64,000 bases of DNA from Datura wrightii (GCA_035772735.1 JASDFA010000010.1:30753501-30817500); one strand, 5' to 3'. Shown: positions 1 to 11,867, counted from the stretch's first letter. Numbers and translations are program-made. The notes: a model not told the origin generated them from the letters alone.

Positions 1-566
1 CCTACGGTCCGTGGCAGCATCTCGTGGTTTGGATTGTTGGCTGATTTTTGGCTAAGTGTCGAGTCAAGGTACGATTCGTACCTCCTTCCTACAACTCATA
101 CTAAGCTCCCATGGCTTGATTCTAAATCTTTGCAATTTGTCTGAAGTTCACCACGACCGTTATGGTACGACTCATACCAAGCTCTCACGGGTCGTGGTAT
201 TTTATCATACTGAGAATCAGCCTCTTGTGCAATTCTTCTGGAGTTCATCACGACTTCCTTACAATGACTCGTACAATCTTGGTACGGTTCGTGGCAAGAC
301 TCGTAGGTTCATTCTTCCAGCTTCAGCCTTCTGCTTCTTATCAAGGCCATCAGTATGACTCGTAGGTCCATCCTACGGATCGTATTGTGGACTGCATTTT
401 TTCCCTTTTTTTGCACACTTTTAGCTTCCTTTTGCAAATTTACGCTCCAACACCCATTTATTCTGAAATCAAAGGAAAAGTGCCTTATATCCACAGAAAT
501 ACACCTAAGTCCATGCTATTTTCTTAGTTTTGAGCGTCAATAGTGCTGTAAATCCACAACACATCA
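1..566 (-). repeat. 3' LTR of element H (partial)
   Basis: Bases 1-566 align with 26887-29587 after removal of the inserted Fs. The LTR terminus is at 566 (plus-strand CA end), followed by the polypurine tract. Bases 1-437 hold the U3 inverted-repeat cluster built on ACGACTCGT and its complement. The remainder of this LTR lies left of the window. Confidence 0.88.
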
Positions 567-584
567 ACACCCTCAACTTAAGAC
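567..584 (-). other. Polypurine tract of H
   Basis: Read on the minus strand this is gtcttaagttgagggtgt, directly next to the 3' LTR. It matches the position and style of the tracts in A, C, D and I (ttaagtgtgggg). Confidence 0.7.
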
Positions 585-2290
585 TTTTGCATGTCCTCAG
601 GCTAAGAAAAAGAAAACTAAATACGACGCTCAACCAGAAAATACACTTAAGATACTACAACCAATACTCCAACAAATTTTTGCACTTTCTATATACACTC
701 TATTGACCCTTCCTCATATAACATCATCAGCTAATGCATTACAAGCAACATCAAAACATCATATACAGGGATCAAGACATGTCATTTAGCTATCAACAGG
801 AAATCAAGTCATTACCAATGTTACACAGACCAATGGTGAAAGCAAACATAACTTATGTACCCTCACACAAATGAAGTCCCTACTCAGATATGAAGTATCA
901 AACACAACATGGGACTAGGCAAGTGAAGCACTCACTCTCACAAGGAAGTTTGCAAGTATTATGCATCAGATACCATAGGTTTGCCCTTATTTTCTCTGCT
1001 TTGGTTTGTCAGATAGTCAAGTTAGGATCACTATAGGACTTGATATGGTTTGTAATGTAGTCTTAGGGCTCGACATTATAAAGATGAGAGATTTTATGAG
1101 TGACTATCCCTTCCTTGGCACTACATACATTGGCTACACCATTTACCTATTTCACCCTTCACTCTTTCATTTTCCTTTCTTCCCTTTTTACCCCATTTTA
1201 AGAATATTTGCATGGGTGAGGTGATTTTTCGTATTTTTCAAAAAACTTCAAGCTCTTTTGAATTTTTCTTTTTCAAGATTCTCAAGATTTTCAGCTCTTT
1301 TACTTTTCCACCTCACCACACCTCATTTTTCACCATATTTTCTTTTTTCTCTTCTCTTCTTTTCTTATCCTTTCTCCCGCTCCCACCATTTATGCACCCC
1401 TACTCTAGCCACCTGCAACTTAAGAATTTTTCTTATGTTAAGGTGCACAATATCCAAGGAAGGACTGGGCCAAAACAGGTTCATTATAAACAAATGGGTA
1501 TGGTTAATAGGTGAATCAAAGAAATATGGTCTATTAAGGATCAAACTTGGGATCAAGGGTTTCATAAAACTTTGGTAGCGCAATATAGGATAAAAGTGAG
1601 CTAAAACAAAAATGGCCTATGATCATATCCTAAATAACCGTCCTTAACCTATGTAGAGACCAACCAGGCAAGTTCTAGATCCTCAACAACATAATGCAAT
1701 GAACACTAAAACCTCACTCACACATGGTACATGAACTATTTTTACTTCACCTGTCTAGTTCATACATGTCTTAACAAGAATAACTACTATTAATAACCAA
1801 ATGACATAAAAAGATCCACAGAAATCATGCATGTTGTTACAAAAACATAGCAAAAATTTTGAACAGGGTCAATTTTTCAAAAAAACAAAACTAGTGCATT
1901 TCTATTGGTTGAGTATTCCTAAGTTACTTTCTAATCAAACAAAAATCACAACTGAAAAAATCCTAACACATGTTGGTTCTACTAGATAGCATGCTTGAGG
2001 GAAAAGAAGCACGACAAGAAAAACCCTTAGACAACCAAAATTCCCAAAAATATAAGTACACCCCCTCCCCCTTTTTGAAAAAGTGAGCTTCGTCCCCAAA
2101 GCATAAGCTATAAGCATATAGGGAATAGAACATACCTGTGGCGCTAGGCGCTCCTTTCATCTTGCGGAGGTGGTATCTCCGCGGTAGTAGTGGCGTTAGC
2201 GGTGGTCGGCGCGCTCAATGGTGTAACAACCGAGGGAGTAGTTCCCCCCGGTGATTATGACCACTTGATCGGCCTCTGTAGTAGCTGGGG
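585..2290 (-). other. 3' noncoding spacer of H
   Basis: No credible gene. Decayed versions of the spacer blocks of A, C, D and I can be recognised, for example accaggcaagttctaga near 1665 and a related of the 'gggcaagcttatgggtca' block near 975. The short open frames here are not conserved and I leave them out. Confidence 0.6.
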
Positions 2291-3965
2291 ATCAATGTGG
2301 CTCACCCGAAGGGTCATGGCCACTGGCAAGCTCGGGCTGAGCTGTGGTGGAGCTTCCTGCTCCTCTAACTCTCTCATGCAGCTCAGACATATGTGTTGTA
2401 TGAGTCTGCATGCTCTCTATTCTGGCTCGCTTGCTTTCTTTCTTCTCTCTCTTCTTCTTCTTCTTTGGACTCTCCTCTCTGGCCTCCTCAGTAGCTTGCT
2501 TCTTACCCTTCTTAGCAGCCGTGGATGGCTCCTAATATGTCGCTAAATCAATATCTTCATCAAGCTCGACATCTAGGTCCGGAAGAGTGGGGGCTGCTAT
2601 AACTGTTGGTTATCGTGATGACAACTCAACTACTTGGCTCCGAAGAGATCCCAACTTAGCATAGAGACTGCTAGTATCTGTCTATCCTCATGTTAAATCT
2701 ACTCTCAAAACTTTCTAGGCGGGCATGTAGGGCCTGAGCTGTTGCATCTATCTCATATTTGATCCATGGCTTTACATTTTCCATCATGGCCTAAATTTTG
2801 TTCTCTGCCATGGTCAATTGCTTGGCCAGCTTCTAAAGGAATCCTGTGGTACCAAGATGTGTCGTGCTGATGCTAGAGTCTGTGAGATATGAAAAGGTCT
2901 AGCTGAGGTGCTAGGAGCTATCTCAGGGTGACCGACATCTGTAGCCAGTGTCTCGCTTTGCTCCTGTGTGGTAGGGACATTCACTTGTGTGTCCCCTGCT
3001 GGCTGAGATGTTGGTATTGTTGTAGGAAGTCTAGATCTTCTTACCGGGTTCATCTCATTCTAGATAAGGCCCCACTCGACCTCGTCCTTGTTCTTAGCGA
3101 TCACCTCTGCTAGCCATTGCAGCTGCCTCTGTCGCTCACCCCTGCTCAGACTTCTGATCTTCTTCATTGCCTCCACCCAGTAATCATACTCTGGCATCAT
3201 TCTGGTCAGCAAGAACTATGGCCCATACAAGATTCGAGCAATGGTCCACTCAGATACATCAACCTCGTGACCTCGGACCATCACACTCTCCTGACGCGAC
3301 TGATCCTTCATCTTCTGCCCTTCCTTTGCTTTTACCTCCATGGTGGCCAAATAGTTATCATAGAACTCCCAAATGATTTCTTCTATGTACTGTGCTGGAG
3401 TCTTTGCCATCCACTCGAACCCATAAAAACTGAAAATTCTCTTTATCTCCTCAACTTCATTCAGTGAGTTTGTGAGTATCCACGGCTCTTCTTGTATGCT
3501 CTGCCTTGGCTTATTTTTGGTGGTGAGAGAGATGCCTTGCTCATATATTTCTTTGGCTCCCGGCACTCTCCACCGAATTGTACGATTTTCTCTGGGTGGG
3601 GTCTTCTCTTGTGCCTGTGATTCATTCGGAGCCTCCTCCTCTGACTCATCACTGTCACTTTCTTCTTCACTTTGGGTCTCCGCTGACCCTTCTTCAGCAT
3701 TGGAGTCGTTCCCCGACTTTTGTTGTTCCTCTCTAACTCCCTCTTCAGACTGGGGAGCTTGAGCGGATGTGGCAGTGGTGGCTTTGTTTTGGGTCTTTTC
3801 TCTTGCCCTAGTGGTTGTGGTTCCATCGGCGTCTGAGGTGTCTACTTGATAGTCCTCAAGTGAACCACTAGGTGAATCTCCAGCCTTGTTAGACTCCGAG
3901 TCAGTTGTTTCATTAATCAATATCCTGTAGGCTTGTTTTTTGTCTGCCCTGCATTTGTATGTCAT
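2290..3965 (-). pseudogene. Second gene of H, 'putative plant transposon protein'-like, decayed
   Basis: The frame starts at ATG 3965-3963 just after a splice-acceptor-like tctctacag (ends 3971). The first part encodes an acidic, Ser/Glu-rich region (about residues 30-110), then a domain with EIKRIFSFYGFEWMAKTP and WEFYDNY that resembles the REFYANW region of the second genes of C and D. In-frame stops occur at 3216 and near 3057; the frame appears to shift near 2840, where a helical segment follows in another phase. A lysine-rich stretch (KKKKKREKK, near 2440-2470) looks like a nuclear localisation signal. Function unknown; I recall this family as Transposase_32/PF20167, which should be verified. 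Neighbours: spacer and polypurine tract downstream, inverted repeats and TATA-like box upstream. Confidence 0.65.
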
Positions 3966-3971
3966 TGTACC

Positions 3972-4492
3972 TGTAGAGAAAGAGGTTAGTAAATCTCTAT
4001 TTTTCACCGCGACTCATGGTACAACCCGTAGGTCAATTCCACGAGTCATAGGGTGAACTTCTCAGACAAGTTTTTTCAATTTGGTGGTACGAGCACTTAG
4101 TATAGCTCTTAGTATCAACCTACGACCCATACTATGCTTCATACCCTTTTTAGACATCATTCACAATTCTTTGTTCAGTGTGTAGGTATTTGTTTTGCAC
4201 ATTTTTGGGTACTCAGATTTCCCCCAGGTCTTGGTATATCATAGACTCCATTTTAACACTACCCAAACCTCCCCCTTTCTCGACCATTACCCCTAACTTC
4301 ATTTAAGTGTTCCAAGGCCAAAGTTCAACAATTTTTCTAGTGGGGTTTCCAGTCGAACTCCAATGCATTAACCTTTTTCGTTCGTTTTTGCTTTAAAGCT
4401 TGGTTTTCAGGCATAATTAGTGATTCTCATGGGTTTTGATGCCCTTAAGTTCACTTCCAAAGTATTTAGCATATGCAATGTAAAACACTTAC
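3972..4492 (-). other. Probable leader intron of the second gene of H
   Basis: The acceptor tctctacag ends at 3971/3972, five bases before the ATG, just as in C and D. A donor candidate gtaagt lies at 4492-4487. The acceptor is well supported by position; the donor is a guess. Confidence 0.4.
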
Positions 4493-4649
4493 TTGATTGT
4501 GGCTTTGTTATACTGGGTATCACTATGTAGGGTTGGCTGAACTTGGATTGAGAAAACACTTGCTCGATTCCTTGTTGGTTGTAGAGTTACGGGTTATGGG
4601 GGAGTGAGTTTAACGTTGTGAGCTTGAGTGTTTAGCGTGGAGGGGTGGA

Positions 4650-4930
4650 TTTGATTTAAATAGCTTAGGGCCAAATCAAACAAATCTAGGCCAAGTCGGG
4701 TATAAGTGGTGTTTTTGACCTATAATGACTCGTGCCACGAGTCGTAGGAGGTACCTACGACTTGTTCCCTGACCCGTAGTGACTTTAATAGAAAGAACTT
4801 ACATAGTGACCTACGAGTCAATCCTCCGACTCGTAAAATTGAGGTATGACCGTAGGATGAACCATAGGCCTGACTTTTTGCTTTGAGTTTTCTATGCTTC
4901 TCACCACGCCTGCTGCTACGGCTCGTAGGA
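4650..4930 (-). promoter_or_regulatory. Promoter-like block of H second gene: inverted repeats and TATA-like box
   Basis: Bases 4727-4925 carry several copies of the ACGACTCGT / ACGAGTCGT core (for example gactcgtgccacgagtcg), the same motif as in the U3 of H. Downstream on the minus strand is ctatttaaatc (4653-4663), a TATA-like box. The arrangement copies that of the LTR promoter. Inference from sequence layout only. Confidence 0.45.
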
Positions 4931-5024
4931 CCTTATAACAGGTAGTACTGAGAGTTTGTAGCAGCTGATTTTTCAGCCACCTATTTTTGTTTCCCTGCAC
5001 ACTGAGCACACATATGTTCAATAA

Positions 5025-5042
5025 CTTGGGTTTCCTCCCAAG
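5025..5042 (-). other. Post-protease hairpin of H
   Basis: On the minus strand: CTTGGG-AGGAAA-CCCAAG, a 6-bp stem with a 6-nt loop. The same hairpin occurs in A, C, D and I. Confidence 0.7.
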
Positions 5043-5062
5043 AAGTGCTTGATTTAACATCG

Positions 5063-6668
5063 TGATCTTGGGCATAATTAAGTGCCCAAGTGCTATTTTA
5101 TAACTTGATTTAGTCATGTTTTTCTAAATTATACACTTACATTCTTATGTGATTTTATGTAAATTTGGGTATGAACTAACCAACATGATTAGTCCTTGTT
5201 TTGTAGGTGTAAAATGCATTTGGGGGACTAAATAATGATGGGTGAAGTGAAGAAATGGAGTTGGAAGCAAATGGCAAAAGATGGCAAGAAAGCATGCCAT
5301 GGCAAGGCTGGCCGCGCCAGGCAGCGTGCCACATTGTGCGTGTGCTGCGCCCAGTGCCGTGCCATGCCAAGGCCATTCGCGCGAAGAAGGCAGCAATTCC
5401 AGGGCGCCTGTGCACCAGCGTCATGCCACGCTAGGCACTGCTGCATGCCAAAGCAGTGTCACGCAGGCCATCGCGCAAGGGCAGCATCGTGCCACGTTGG
5501 CCATCGCACCATGCCTCGGCCAAACATTATTTTAATGCGATTTCGAGTGAGCCTATGCGTTACCTCCATGGCACGGAGGCTAATTAGTGCGTTCATCTCC
5601 GTGCCACGGAGCCATTCCATGACCGGCTAAAATTTGTAAATTCCCAATTTACTATAAATAAAACCCTTAGCTTCTAAAATCATTTGTCATGAAATATTTT
5701 CTGGAAACCGTAGAGGAGCGAAGGGAGAAGTGAAGAACTCATCTAGGGTTCACCAAGTTTACATTCTCTTTTATCTATTCTTGTAAGTACACTACTTTAA
5801 TGATGTTTTTAAGTAATTGTACGAACATGAGTGGCTAAAATCCTTCCTCTAGGGTTGAGGCCACGTGTTATGATTGTAATTGCATGAATTCGTTTTGGTT
5901 TGAGTTGTTAATTGTTGTTTTGTCTTGCATTCTTCATTATTGTTGTTTTTATGCTTGATAACCATGAAAACAAATGCATTAAGCAAAGGTAGAAGCTTGA
6001 AAGAGTAACCCTAAGCAAGAAAATAAGAAGGTAGGGAGCAAGTTCTTATCTTTCGATATGATTCGCAATTAGGATAAATCATTTACCTAAATTGCCTTGC
6101 TTGGTTGATAAAATGGGATGATAGCAAGACACCGGCTTAGAATTATCACTCCACCACTCATAGAAGTAGTTTTGAAGCTAAGTTAGGTTAAATGATTAGA
6201 GGTACAAAAGTTCCTAATCAAGAGCACAAACTTTGTAAACCACATCCATGTAGTTGAATTGCCCACGAACTAGGATGTCACGTCCCCGCTCAACGATGTA
6301 GTTGTGAATCTAGTTTGTCGTGTTTAGAGGCTCGAGAGACCATGAACATCGCATATTCCAACTATGTGAGACAACAATTGATAATATCATACTTGAACCA
6401 TTACAAAGTGTGGTATTGCATGATTATCCAGCCTTAGCTCTAGTTGCTTCTTATATTATTTCCAGATTATTTTGTGACCATCCCAAAACATAATTATAAT
6501 TTACCAAAAACTTCTATAATCAACACTTGTGAAGGTTAATCTTACACTTGAACTTCATAATTCGCTAAATTGGTCCATTCCCTGTGAGTTCGATATTCGG
6601 CTCTTAAAAAGGGCCACTGTATTACATGTACGACCGCATAGGCTTGGAGTGTGCGCTGGAGCACAACA
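5063..6668 (+). repeat. 5' LTR of element A
   Basis: 1606 bp, tgatcttggg...gcacaaca. It starts with an inverted repeat (CTTGGGCA 5067-5074, TGCCCAAG 5083-5090). GC-rich inverted repeats (GTGCCACGGAG type) lie at 5290-5625, and a TATA box, actataaata, at 5651-5660. The end of the LTR is conserved with those of E and I (ccctgtgagttcgatat). Confidence 0.93.
5651..5660 (+). promoter_or_regulatory. TATA box of A 5' LTR
   Basis: actataaata, about 30 bp downstream of the GC-rich inverted repeats; the equivalent box is present in I (43861-43870, minus strand). Confidence 0.6.
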
Positions 6669-6674
6669 AGTTTT

Positions 6675-6692
6675 TGGCACCGTTGCTGGGGA
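6675..6692 (+). other. Primer binding site of A (tRNA-Asp type)
   Basis: tggcaccgttgctgggga differs by two bases from the complement of the tRNA-Asp(GUC) 3' end (tggcgccgttgccgggga). Confidence 0.8.
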
Positions 6693-6782
6693 CTGGCGAA
6701 GTTTAGTAATTTTTTCTATTTTTGTGTGATTTTTAATTTCCTTAAGTGTTGAGAAACTTGGTCTTAGTCTGATATATTGCAG

Positions 6783-9264
6783 GTAACAGGTTGTCCTTGG
6801 AGAGCTGGCAAGGAATAGAAAGCTAGTGGAACCATTAATTAAACCTGAACGTCAACTTCATTTACGCAAGAGGGAAGCTCTAGAGCAAAAGATAAAGAGA
6901 CTTTAGGAGAGGTTACAACAACACCCACCATTAGGGTAAGAGAATTTGTTACCTGAGATCACGGAAGCCCGACCAGTTCGCGAAGTGGCGATCCCACTAG
7001 CGACCAATGTGACCTCTAGTATCCGCAAAACGGAACCTAGAGGGAATTTTTAATTGAAATAGAATATGGTGTAGCTGTTACATTCTAGTGGCCAGTTCAC
7101 TGGGATGACTCATGAGGACCCACAGTAGCACTTACCGAACTTCCTTGAGATTAGTGACACGTTCGTCCCCACCGGAGTGTCCACAGATTATGTCCGACTT
7201 ACCCTCTTCCCATTCTCATTGTTCGGAGAGGCAAAGAGGTGGTTGAAATCTGAGCCACCGAATTCCATAACTTCTTGGGACGATTTGGCAAAGAAGTTCC
7301 TCATCAGATTCTTCCCTTCAGGCAAGACTGCTAAACTCAGAAGTGAATTATTAAGCTTCAAGCAGAGGCCGGAGGAGAACTTGTATTTGGCTTGGGAGAG
7401 ATTCAAGTCATTATTGAGAGACTATCCCCATCATCAGCAGTCAAATGAAGTGCTAGCGCATACCTTTGTGGAAAGTCCAGACCCACACACAAAAATTTTA
7501 CTAGACTCTGCATCGGGTGGACATAGAGAACACTTATGATGAGTTGTACACTTTGTTGAACAGGATTGCTCAGGGAAATATAGAGTGGCACAGTGAGTCA
7601 TCGAGAGGGGCAGGATAGAAAACAGCAGGGCTGATAAAGGTGGATGGTGTAAATGCCTTGGCTGCACAGCTAGCATCATTTTAACATCAAATGATGTCTC
7701 AGTTCAATAAACTAAGTATGAACCAACAGCAGGGATAGGTAAATGCAGTTCAAGTTCCTAGTTGGTGTGAAATCTGTGGCAATAATGGGCACAATGCAGA
7801 ATCATGCGGGGCCAATCCTGAGTCGGTCAACTTTGTTGGGAATGTTCAGAAAAACAATCAGAATTTTGGATACAATTACAACAAGAATTGGCAGAGCCAC
7901 CCGAATTTTTCTTGGCATGGAAATCAAAGGAAAAGCTACCAGCAACCTCAGCAACAGCAGTATCAGCAGCAGAACAGGCAGAATTATGGCTAGTTGAACA
8001 AAAACATTAAGGAGACATTGCAGAAGATTATGGAGACACAGACCCAATTAGTAGAGAATCGGGCGAGGATGGCATCAGACTTGAAAAATCAGTAGTTGGC
8101 CACACGCAATCTAGAAAAGCAAATGGGTCAACTAGCAGCGGCTCACCACACTAGACCGCAGGGAGGATTACCCAGTGACACCGACACAAACCCCCGACAG
8201 GTCAACGCCATCAGTCTGAGGAGTGGCAGGGAATGATGCATCATCGAAAGAGAAGAGAAATGAGGTGCAGCCGGAGTTGGTTAGAAAGGAACCATCCACT
8301 GACAAGAGAGAGAATCAGAGTGTTGTGCAATAAAATACAAAATCCTCATTGCAGCCATCACAGAGACCACCACCACCATTTCCGCAAAGACTCAAAAAGA
8401 GCAAAGAGGAGGAATGCTTTAGAAAGTTCTTTGATATTCTCAAAGAACTTCACATAAATTTGCCTTTGCTTGATGTTTTGCAGGGAATGCCAAAGTATGC
8501 TAAGTACTTGAAAGATGTGGTGGCCAACAAAGTTAGATTGGTGGATGTTCAAACAGTAGCACTGACTGAGGAGTGCACCTAAAGGGTAATGAGCAAGATA
8601 CCTAAAAAGCTCAAGGACACAGTGAGTTTTCCCCTCCCCATACAAATTGGTAAAGCTAAGGTGATAAGAGCTCTATGTGATTTAGGGGCAGCAATTAATC
8701 TAATGCCCCTATCTTTTTTTAACACCCTGGGGTTGGGTCAACCGAGACCAACACGATTGATGCTGTAGCTGGCAGACAAGTCGAGAGTGGCACCAGATGG
8801 AATAATCGAGGACCTTCTCATCAAAGTCGAGAGTGGCACCAGATGGAATAATCGAGGACCTTCTCATCAAAGTGGGTAAGTTCATTATACCCGTTGATTT
8901 CATCATATTGGATTTTTAAGTTGATGACAAGGTACCCCTGATCTTGGGATGGCCATTTTTGTCCACTAGAGGAGCTATTATTAATGTAAGAGTAGGGACC
9001 CTGAAAATGAGGGTTGATGATGAAGAAGAACTCTTCCGGGTCTACCAAGATATTGACCCACCCACATATTACAAAGACCTTTGTAAGGTCAGTGTGTTAT
9101 CAGAGGCTAAGTGTGGGGTGGCAGATTCCACAGGTCCATGGCCACAGGAGATGATTACGGCTCAGCCCAAATCTGATGGAGGGCTTTTATTAGAGAAGGA
9201 GTTGGAGGAAGAGAGGGACAGAGTGGCGGTTGTTCCCTCGAAAAATAAAAAGAGACGAAGATAG
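6783..9264 (+). pseudogene. gag-protease of element A, decayed
   Basis: Same protein as the intact gene of I, with many breaks. The Gag capsid region is readable at 7177-7539 (TLFPFSLFGEAKRWLK, then KFLIRFFPSGKTAKLRSELL), a zinc knuckle of the CX2CX4HX4C type near 7770-7810, the conserved helix GMPKYAKYLKDVVANK near 8490, and the protease with DLGAAINLMPLS near 8680. Most in-frame stops are TAG or TAA where I has glutamine, e.g. near 7123, 7071, 8093 and 8767. A 46-bp tandem duplication at 8780-8871 shifts the frame inside the protease. No ATG is found near the start; the coding similarity begins right after a splice-acceptor-like ttgcag at 6782. Confidence 0.9.
8780..8871 (+). repeat. 46-bp tandem duplication in the protease of A
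   Basis: The 46-bp unit starting gtcgagagtggcaccagatg occurs at 8780-8825 and again at 8826-8871. It is not a multiple of three, so it shifts the protease frame. Element I has a single copy. Confidence 0.9.
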
Positions 9265-9342
9265 TTCCCAAAAGGAACACGGGTATGAGGATGTCCTGAA
9301 ATGGATAGTCCACGTTGTGCCGCGATGGAAAATTAGGCGCTG

Positions 9343-9360
9343 CTTGGGAGACAACCCAAG
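9343..9360 (+). other. Post-protease hairpin of A
   Basis: CTTGGG-AGACAA-CCCAAG; 6-bp perfect stem, 6-nt loop. Confidence 0.75.
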
Positions 9361-11230
9361 GGTACCACAGGTACAATGTTAATTTCTTTCAGTTGTGTTG
9401 ATTTTGTTTATGTTCATCTTGTTGTTGTTTTTGGTGGAGATTTAAGAAAAGATGGAGGGGAAGTCTGAGTACCCTCGGAAGAGAAAGCTACGAAGCATGA
9501 AAGAGGAAAAGTGTGGGCTCGAATACCCACTTGTTCAAAAATGAAGAAAAACATGTTGTTAGCTAGGCCCAGAGGCCTCAGGGAGTATTTCTCACGCTTT
9601 TTGAATTTTAATTAGATGCTTTGGGGACATAGCATGATTTAAGTGTGGAGTGAGGAAAATTTCAAAAGTTTGTGTTTATTGATTTCGGGTGAATTTAGTG
9701 CTTGATAGGTATTTATTGAGGATTTGTTTTTTGAGTTAAGCATGATTCACCCACCCATTGATTTTTCTTTTCGGTTCTTTTCCGATGGGGGGCACTTTGA
9801 AACGGAGAATAAAAATTTTCTTTGTCTGTACATAGTTTTTTTTAGTAATAGTTAGGGACTGTTCCGGACGATGGATGGATGACGACCGTCTTGAGAGAAA
9901 TTAGTCAATAGATTGTGGTTTGTGAACCCGTAACTAATTGATGGCTTGATGTTCTTGTTATGGGCTATACATGATTGTGAGATGCAAGAGTGGTCAGTGT
10001 TGAAGCATGTAAGAAGCTGTATAACTCTGTTTGAGACACCGACGCTCTTGAATGTGACTCTATGTGCTTAAAGCTTAATTATGATTTTTTGGGATTAACT
10101 GAGTTAAGAGTCTGCTGAATTTGTCTTGAATTAAGCATGTGCTGTGAGTAAGGTTTTTTAATATTCCATGCTATTGGGTAGTGTCTAGAACTTGCCTGGT
10201 GTGTATACAAAATGAAATGAAGGATGTAGATTGTAGGAGATGATTTAGACATTTCTTTGAATGAGCCAAATTTTTATCCCTCGCTTTACCTACCTTGAAT
10301 GTCTGATCCTAGTTAGCCCCATTGAGCCTTAAGCCTATTCTTTGATAGCTACAACATAAGCATAATCCTTTTCTTTCAATAGCCTTGAATTTGATCCAAA
10401 ACTCCTAAGCGATTAAGTGAAAAATCCAAAAGAGTAAAGGAGTGAGAATCGTGAAAAAGAAGGAAAAATAACAGTTATGGGAGTTGAGAAAAGACCAGAG
10501 TTGCACTTGTTTGAAAATGCTTGAGTATTGGTAGGGAGTAAGAGAACAAATGAATGAAAAAGTTGCTTAAGAACTCCTTACTAATAAGCTAAGTGTGCAT
10601 AAAGAAATGGGGAAACAAAAGAGGAAAATGGGAGTAGAAAAGTATAAAGGTGAAGTAAGAGGAGGGAAGTTCTTAAGGAGAGTGTGGTGTATTAAAAGCG
10701 CTTAAGGAAGATAGTCACTATTATTAGCCATAAGAGTACCTACCGGCCCTTAGCTTACATTACAACCCAATAAGTCGTATTTGATCTTACGTTCAAACAT
10801 TCCTAAATTAGTGGAGTAATACATTAAGGGCAAGCTTATAGGTCAATACACGTGGCAGGTGAATTCTTTGTTAGAGTGAGCTGCATTTTTATTTATATAC
10901 CCATATATGGTATGATTTGAAAATTTGTGAGTAAAAGTGGGTAACTCTCTTGTTGTGAAGGCACATGTTTAATGAAGGATAAAATTCATGTCGGATTTCT
11001 TGATCGGTTGATTTGCATGAGGTTGTTGAGATTAAGAGTCGATTCTTGAGGTTAGGAAGTCTTAAAATAGTTATATTTTATTTTAATGGTTAAATCTTGC
11101 ATGCTCTGTTTTAACTTGCTCTCTAAAACAATCGTTGTAGCCGTAGCTTGAATTGTCTTGCTTCAATTAGCTATGTGTGAGTCTTCAGGTGCCTGAGATG
11201 TAAAAGGGTTGTTCGAAGACAAACAAGGCT

Positions 11231-11245
11231 TTAAGTGAGGGGTAG
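11231..11245 (+). other. Polypurine tract of A
   Basis: ttaagtgaggggtag, adjacent to the start of the 3' LTR at 11246. Confidence 0.8.
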
Positions 11246-11867
11246 TGATCTTGGGTATAATTAAGTTCCCAAGTGCTATTTTATAACTTGATTTAGTCAC
11301 GTTTGTCTAAATTATACACTTACATTCTTATGTGATTTTATGTAAATTTGGGTATGCACTAACCAACATGATTAGTCCTTGTTTTGTAGGTGTAAAATGC
11401 ATTTGAGGGACTAAATAATGATGGGTGAAGTGAAGAAATGGAGTTGGAAGCAAATGGAAAAAGATGGCAAGAAAGCATGCCATGGCAAGGCTGGCCGCGC
11501 CAGGCAGTGTGCCATGCTATGCGTGTGCCGCACCCAGCATCGTGCCACGCCAAGGCTATTCGTGCGAAGAAGGCAGCAATTCCAGGGCACCTGTGCGCCA
11601 GCGCCGTGCCACGCTAGGCACTGCTGCGCGCCAAAGCAGTGTCACGCAGGCCATCGAGCAAGGGCAGAGTCGTGCCACGTTGGCCATTGCACCATGCCTC
11701 GGCCAAGCATTATTTTAATGCGATTTCCAGTGAGCCTACGCGTTACCTCCGTGGCACGGAGGCTAATTAGTGCGTTCAGCTACGTGCCACGGAGCCATTC
11801 CATGACCGGCTAAAATTTGAAAATTCCCCATTTACTATAAATAAAACCCTTAGCTTCTAAAATCGTT

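Larger units (their letters stand above)
9265..11245 (+). other. 3' noncoding spacer of A
   Basis: No gene. It holds the hairpin at 9343-9360 and a series of blocks shared in the same order with C, D and I: atggatggatgacgaccgtc (about 9871), the tctagaacttgcctggtgtg block (about 10185), a pyrimidine/purine block with gttagccccattgagcctta (about 10313), the ttagtggagtaatacattaa block (about 10808), gtcgattctt (about 11038), and the ttcgaagacaaacaagg block just before the polypurine tract. Confidence 0.75.

Noticed and set aside
2190..2546. 118-codon plus-strand frame in H
   Set aside because: It is the antisense of the lysine-rich tail of the second gene of H.
5235..5630. 131-codon open frame inside both LTRs of A (also 11418-11813), rich in Cys, His and Arg
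   Set aside because: It lies in the GC-rich inverted-repeat part of U3. It is open in both copies only because they are recent duplicates; the related LTR of I has no co-linear protein. Composition follows the CGTGCCA repeats.
6570..6600. gttcgatat near LTR ends, similar to a pol III B box
   Set aside because: No A box at the proper distance; the motif is part of the conserved LTR end of this clade.
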